A stretch of 64,000 bases of DNA, from positions 1 through 64,000 of the forward strand of contig NZ_JACABA010000007.1 in the NCBI RefSeq assembly GCF_013377015.1, read 5' to 3'. The DNA comes from Rhodopseudomonas sp. (GTDB taxonomy: Bacteria > Pseudomonadota > Alphaproteobacteria > Rhizobiales > Xanthobacteraceae). Numbering within the stretch: the stretch's first letter is position 1; every line of letters begins with the position of its first letter. The notes under the pieces are model-generated. The model was not told the DNA's origin. It made no database searches and was given only the letters and a program-made list of their open reading frames with translations. The position numbers and the translations under genes are program-made. This document shows positions 59,984 to 64,000 of the stretch, one piece after another.

Positions 59984-60126
59984 TGATCAAACCGACTCGT
60001 TGAGGAAAAGCGGTGCAGCATATTTGAAGGAGCAAATTAGTTAGTTTGTAGTCCGATACCCGCCGCAAAATAATTAACGCGCCTTAACCACACTGCAATT
60101 CGTTTGCAGTCGCCAGCGCGGATCAA

Positions 60127-60834
60127 TCAGGCCGAAGGCTCTTCGGCCCGTTCCGCCGCCACGCCCCTGAACCCCATCGCCAGCACATAGCGCTCCGACG
60201 AATCCTTGCGGCTGGCGGCCGGTTTGACGTGCTTCACTGTGGTGAAGTCGCGCTTCAGCTGGGTCATCAGCGTGGCGTCGGCGCCGCTCTGGAACACCTT
60301 GGCGACGAAGGTGCCGCCGGGCTTCAACACGTCGCTGGCGAACGCCGCGGCCTCCTCGACCAAGCCGATGATGCGCAATTGATCGGTCTTGCGGTGGCCG
60401 GTGGTGTTGGCGGCCATGTCGGACAGCACCACGTCGACCTTGCCGCCGGTCATCGCCAGCAGTTTGGCCGGCGCGCCGTTCTGCAGGAAATCCATCTGCG
60501 CGAAGGCGACGCCGGGAATTTCCGGCATCTCCAGCAGATCGATCGCCACCACCTTGCCGCGACCGTCGGCGGCCCCGATCCGCTTGGCCGCAATCTGGCT
60601 CCAGCCGCCCGGCGCCGCGCCGAGGTCGACCACCGAGATGCCGACCTTCAGGAAATGGTGCTTGTCGTCGATCTCGATCAGCTTATAGGCCGCGCGCGAG
60701 CGCAGGCCGTCGCGCTTGGCCTGCAACACATAAGGGTCGTTGAGCTGCCGTTCGAGCCAGAGCTTCGACGACAGCTTCAGCCTGCCGGCGCTCTTGACCG
60801 TGACGCGCAGTCGTCCGGTGGTGTCTTTTGCCAT
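60127..60834 (-). CDS. rlmE: 23S rRNA 2'-O-ribose methyltransferase RlmE
   Basis: A 235-residue FtsJ/RrmJ enzyme that methylates U2552 of 23S rRNA. RSRAAYKLIEIDDKHHFLKV holds the first Lys of the K-D-K-E tetrad; VVDLGAAPGGWSQIAAKRIG is the SAM site; VLSDMAANTTGHRKTDQLRI holds the Asp; GGTFVAKVFQSGADATLMTQ the second Lys; DSSERYVLAMGF the Glu. All are present. It follows ppx/gppA by 66 bases on the same strand. Confidence 0.95.
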   Translation of the reverse strand: MAKDTTGRLRVTVKSAGRLKLSSKLWLERQLNDPYVLQAKRDGLRSRAAYKLIEIDDKHHFLKVGISVVDLGAAPGGWSQIAAKRIGAADGRGKVVAIDLLEMPEIPGVAFAQMDFLQNGAPAKLLAMTGGKVDVVLSDMAANTTGHRKTDQLRIIGLVEEAAAFASDVLKPGGTFVAKVFQSGADATLMTQLKRDFTTVKHVKPAASRKDSSERYVLAMGFRGVAAERAEEPSA

Positions 60835-60900
60835 GATTTCTTGCTTGTGAATGGGGAACCGGCGCGATGCTTAGCACATACGGACGCGAAACGGGCGGGT

Positions 60901-61965
60901 TTAAGCGACGCCCAGCACGCCGTCCTCGCGCATCATTTCCACCAGCATCCCCTCCCGCAGGCCGCGGTCCGCCACCCGCAACCGCTGCAGCGGGAACGCG
61001 GCGCGGACCGCGTCGAGAATCGCGCAGCCCGCCAGCACCAGATCGGCGCGTTCGCTGCCGATGCAGTGGTTCTGCGCGCGCTCGTGATAGCTCATGCCGC
61101 GCAGCCGGGTGATGGTGGCGTCGAGATCGCCGGCGCTCATCCAGATGCCGTCGATCCGGCGGCGGTCGTATCGCACCAGATCGAGATGCAGCCCCGCCAG
61201 CGTCGTCACTGTGCCCGAAGTGCCGAGCAGATGCATGCCGGCAAGGTCGCCGCCATGTTCCGCGGCGAACGGCGCGACATACATCGCGACCTCGTTGACC
61301 ATCGTCGCATAGGAGTCCGCGGTCACCACCTTGCCGCCGAAATGCTCGGCCAGCGTCACCACGCCGAGCGGGATCGACATCCAGGCCCTGATCCGCGGCG
61401 CGCCATCGGGATCGCGCTCGATCCGCACCAGCTCGCTGGAGCCGCCGCCAATATCGAACAGGATCGCGCCCCGCCCATTCGGATCGATCAGGGGCGAGCA
61501 GCCGATCACCGCCAGCTTGGCCTCGGTCTCGCGATCGATCACCTCGAGCTTGATCCCGGTGGCGTGCTGCACCCGCTCGCAGAACTCGTTGGCATTGGAG
61601 GCCGCCCGGCAGGCCTCGGTCGCGATCAACCGCAGCCGCCGCGCCTTGCGGGTGCGGATCTTGTCGCGGCAGATCCCGAGCGCTGAGATCGCACGCGCCA
61701 AAGCGGCGTCGGAGATCTTGCCGGTCGCGGCCATCCCCTCGCCCAGCCGGATGATCCGCGAGAACGAATCCACCACGCGAAAACCGTCGCTGGTGGGGCG
61801 GGCGATCAGCAGCCGGCAATTATTGGTGCCGAGGTCGAGCGCGGCATAGACGCCGTCGCCGATCGGCGCCGCCATCGGCTGCTCTTCCCCCGTGATCGCA
61901 ACAATCGCCTGCGGCGGATCTCCGCGCGGCAAGGTGCCGTCGCGCAGCCGCGTATCGTCATTCAT
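60901..61965 (-). CDS. Ppx/GppA phosphatase
   Basis: A 354-residue ASKHA-fold enzyme: VYAALDLGTNNCRLLIARPT is the phosphate-1 motif, EVIDRETEAKLAVIGCSPLI has the catalytic-region Glu, and GAILFDIGGGSSELVRIERD is the phosphate-2 motif. It lacks the C-terminal HD domain of long Ppx proteins. It degrades polyphosphate or pppGpp; sequence alone does not decide. Pairing with rlmE in one operon is common in alphaproteobacteria. Confidence 0.9.
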   Translation of the reverse strand: MNDDTRLRDGTLPRGDPPQAIVAITGEEQPMAAPIGDGVYAALDLGTNNCRLLIARPTSDGFRVVDSFSRIIRLGEGMAATGKISDAALARAISALGICRDKIRTRKARRLRLIATEACRAASNANEFCERVQHATGIKLEVIDRETEAKLAVIGCSPLIDPNGRGAILFDIGGGSSELVRIERDPDGAPRIRAWMSIPLGVVTLAEHFGGKVVTADSYATMVNEVAMYVAPFAAEHGGDLAGMHLLGTSGTVTTLAGLHLDLVRYDRRRIDGIWMSAGDLDATITRLRGMSYHERAQNHCIGSERADLVLAGCAILDAVRAAFPLQRLRVADRGLREGMLVEMMREDGVLGVA

Positions 61966-62174
61966 CTAAATCTGTCTTTCCGTGGCCAACGGCCGACGTC
62001 GAATATCCATTCACGGAAAGTTTAGCAGCGCATCGGCGCGGCGCAAGCCACCGCACACGCCGCATGCCCAATCATGCGTTGTCGTTCGGACGTTGCTGCG
62101 TTATCTGGAAACAACGACAAAAAACCGCCGAATGACACGGCTTTTCGCAAAATTCCCACTTTTTGGATTTGGCA

Positions 62175-64000
62175 ATGCAGGATCACACCTCGGCTTCGTC
62201 TTTGGACAACGCTATTGCGCTGCAAAAATTCGGCGTTGGACAGCCGGTTCGGCGCAAGGAAGACGACACGCTGGTGCGCGGCAAGGGCAAATACACCGAC
62301 GATTTCAACCTGCCCGGCCAGCTCTTTGCCGCGATCGTGCGCAGCCAGCACGCCCACGGCGTGATCCGCGGCATCGACATCACGGCCGCCCTCGCGATGC
62401 CAGGCGTTCGCGGAGTCTGGACCGGCACCGATCTGGCGGCGGCCAATTTCGGCCCGTTCACCTGCGGGCTGCCGCTGAAGAACCGCGACGGCTCGCCACT
62501 GAAGCAGACCAACCGGCTGCCGCTGATGACCGACAAGGTGCGCTTTGTCGGCGATCCGGTGGCGTTCGTGGTCGCCGAAACCCTGGCGCAGGCGCGCGAC
62601 GCCGCCGAGGCCGTCGAACTCGACATCGAGCCGCTGCCCGCGGTGACCGACGCCGAAGCGGCCGCCCAGCCCGGCGCGCCGCAGCTCTACGATCACATCG
62701 AAAACAACGTCGCGCTGGATTATCACTATGGCGACGCCGCCGCGGTCGACGCCGCCTTCGCCGCCGCGGCCCACGTCACCAAGCTCGACATTACCAACAC
62801 AAGGGTCGCGGTGGTGGCGATGGAGCCGCGCGCGGCGCTGGCGTCCTACGACAAGGCCGCCGAGCGCTACACCATCCAGGTGCCGACCCAGGGCGTCTCC
62901 GGCAACCGCGCCAATCTGGCCAAGAATCTCGGCGTGCCGAACGACAAGGTGCATCTGCTCACCGCCAATGTCGGCGGCTCGTTCGGGATGAAGAACATCA
63001 ACTACCCCGAATACATGTGCATCCTGTTCGCCACGAAGCTGCTGGGCAAGCCGGTGAAATGGACCGACGAACGCTCCACCGCGTTCCTGTCCGACAGCCA
63101 TGGCCGCGGCCAGCAGATCCATGCCGAACTGGCGCTCGACGCCGACGGCAAGTTTCTGGCGCTGCGGATTTCGGGCCACGGCAATCTCGGCGCCTACATC
63201 ACCGGCGTGGCGCCGTCGCCGCTGTCGCTCAACACCGGCAAGAACATCTCCAGCGTCTACCGCACGCCGCTGCTGGCGGTCGATATCAAATGCGTCGTGA
63301 CCAACACCACGCTGATGGGCGCCTATCGCGGCGCCGGCCGGCCCGAGGCCAATTACTACATGGAGCGGCTGATCGACCGCGCCGCCGAGGAGATGGGGAT
63401 CGACCGGCTGACGCTGCGCAAGCGCAATTTCGTCAAATCGGCGCAGATGCCGTTCAAGGCCTCGTCCGGCGTGACCTATGACAGCGGCGATTTCGCCGGC
63501 GTGTTCGCCAAGGCGCTGGAGCTGTCCGACCATGCCGGCTTCGCCAGGCGCAAGAAGGAGAGCCGCAAGGCCGGCAAGCTGCGCGGCATCGCGGTCGGCA
63601 GCTATCTCGAGGTTACCGCCCCTCCCGGCCCCGAACTCGGCAAGATCGTGTTCGAGGCCGACGGCGGCGTGAAGCTGATCACCGGCACTCTGGATTACGG
63701 CCAGGGCCACGCCACGCCGTTCGCGCAGGTGTTGTGCGCCGAGCTCGGCGTGCCGTTCGACAGCGTCAGGCTGGAGCAGAGCGACAGCGACATCGTCCAC
63801 AGCGGCAGCGGCACCGGCGGGTCGCGCTCGATCACCGCCACCGGCATGGCGATCGTGGAATCCGCCGCCCTGATCAGCGCCAAGGGCAAGCTTGCGGCGG
63901 CGCATCTGCTGGAGACTTCGGAGGCCGACATCGAGTTCGCCGGCGGCCGCTTCACCGTCGCCGGCACCGACCGCAGCATCGACATCATCGAGCTGGCGAA
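62175..64000 (+). CDS. CoxL/XDH-type molybdopterin hydroxylase, 5' part
   Basis: The first 608 codons of a large subunit that runs off the right edge. GVGQPVRRKEDDTLVRGKGK and YTDDFNLPGQLFAAIVRSQH are the standard start; VGGSFGMKN and a YRGAGRPEANYYMERLIDRA stretch (near residue 385) are molybdenum-cofactor-binding motifs. The AYRGAGR form, not AYxCSFR, places it among form II CoxL-like hydroxylases, so true CO dehydrogenase activity is unlikely. It would oxidise an aldehyde or N-heterocycle with FAD and FeS subunits expected nearby. Confidence 0.9.
   Translation, partial: MQDHTSASSLDNAIALQKFGVGQPVRRKEDDTLVRGKGKYTDDFNLPGQLFAAIVRSQHAHGVIRGIDITAALAMPGVRGVWTGTDLAAANFGPFTCGLPLKNRDGSPLKQTNRLPLMTDKVRFVGDPVAFVVAETLAQARDAAEAVELDIEPLPAVTDAEAAAQPGAPQLYDHIENNVALDYHYGDAAAVDAAFAAAAHVTKLDITNTRVAVVAMEPRAALASYDKAAERYTIQVPTQGVSGNRANLAKNLGVPNDKVHLLTANVGGSFGMKNINYPEYMCILFATKLLGKPVKWTDERSTAFLSDSHGRGQQIHAELALDADGKFLALRISGHGNLGAYITGVAPSPLSLNTGKNISSVYRTPLLAVDIKCVVTNTTLMGAYRGAGRPEANYYMERLIDRAAEEMGIDRLTLRKRNFVKSAQMPFKASSGVTYDSGDFAGVFAKALELSDHAGFARRKKESRKAGKLRGIAVGSYLEVTAPPGPELGKIVFEADGGVKLITGTLDYGQGHATPFAQVLCAELGVPFDSVRLEQSDSDIVHSGSGTGGSRSITATGMAIVESAALISAKGKLAAAHLLETSEADIEFAGGRFTVAGTDRSIDIIELA

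Noticed and set aside
58290-60068. A 592-residue leftward frame
   Set aside because: It is antisense to the well-defined MFS exporter and has Arg/Gln/His-rich composition typical of the complement of GC-rich genes.
62022-63905. A 627-residue leftward frame
   Set aside because: It is antisense to the molybdopterin hydroxylase gene, which has clear motifs; no domain is seen in the antisense frame.

Overview
The window looks like chromosome from an alphaproteobacterium of the Bradyrhizobiaceae (Rhodopseudomonas/Bradyrhizobium type). The GC-rich coding style, the Porin_2-type porin at the left edge, the orfA-pit phosphate operon, the DUF4407 protein, the Liv-type ABC operon and the short GC-rich interspersed palindromes all fit this. 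The genus is an inference from family resemblance, not from a search.

Layout. 1-1090: 5' end of a porin gene and two serine tRNAs. 1077-16535: a 15.4-kb integrated element bounded by a 14-bp direct repeat that copies the 3' end of tRNA-Ser(TGA). It encodes a P4-type integrase, an AlpA-like regulator, a replication module (zinc-finger primase half, Toprim half, RepA-like helicase, Hjc-like nuclease), small and large terminase, a tape-measure-like protein and an HK97-gp10-like protein. I see no portal, protease or major capsid gene, so it is a decayed prophage or a satellite. 16787-21409: a protein with eleven 19-residue repeats, a TPR/beta-barrel outer-membrane protein, an LTXXQ-type periplasmic protein and a SRPBCC protein.

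21410-25369 is an AT-richer accessory patch. It holds an overlapping gene pair, a TauD-like dioxygenase and a HEPN/zinc-ribbon protein, which is the best candidate here for an undescribed two-gene system. Next to it is a 2.19-kb IS1595-family element with 24-bp inverted ends, an 8-bp target duplication, a 57-residue membrane protein and a 294-residue passenger gene.

25997-46318 is mostly core: prfC, an SMR exporter, the phosphate operon with a Pho box, a large DUF4407 coiled-coil membrane protein, livGF-SBP-livHM, an ArsC-like protein, an atypical pyruvate kinase, an NTF2-like/flavin monooxygenase, an SDR, a flavin reductase and an EEP-family hydrolase.

46325-48561 is a 2.2-kb remnant island bounded by a 31-bp duplication of the 3' end of guaA. 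It carries an AbrB/VapC toxin-antitoxin pair and a DUF4238 gene. 48532-64000 is housekeeping: guaA, an RsmB-type methyltransferase, a MAPEG protein, a PaaI thioesterase, an AdaA-like regulator, a CurA-type reductase, guaB, an MFS exporter, rlmE, ppx/gppA, and the 5' part of a CoxL-type molybdopterin hydroxylase gene running off the right edge. guaA and guaB, the two last steps of GMP synthesis, lie about 6 kb apart in the same orientation.
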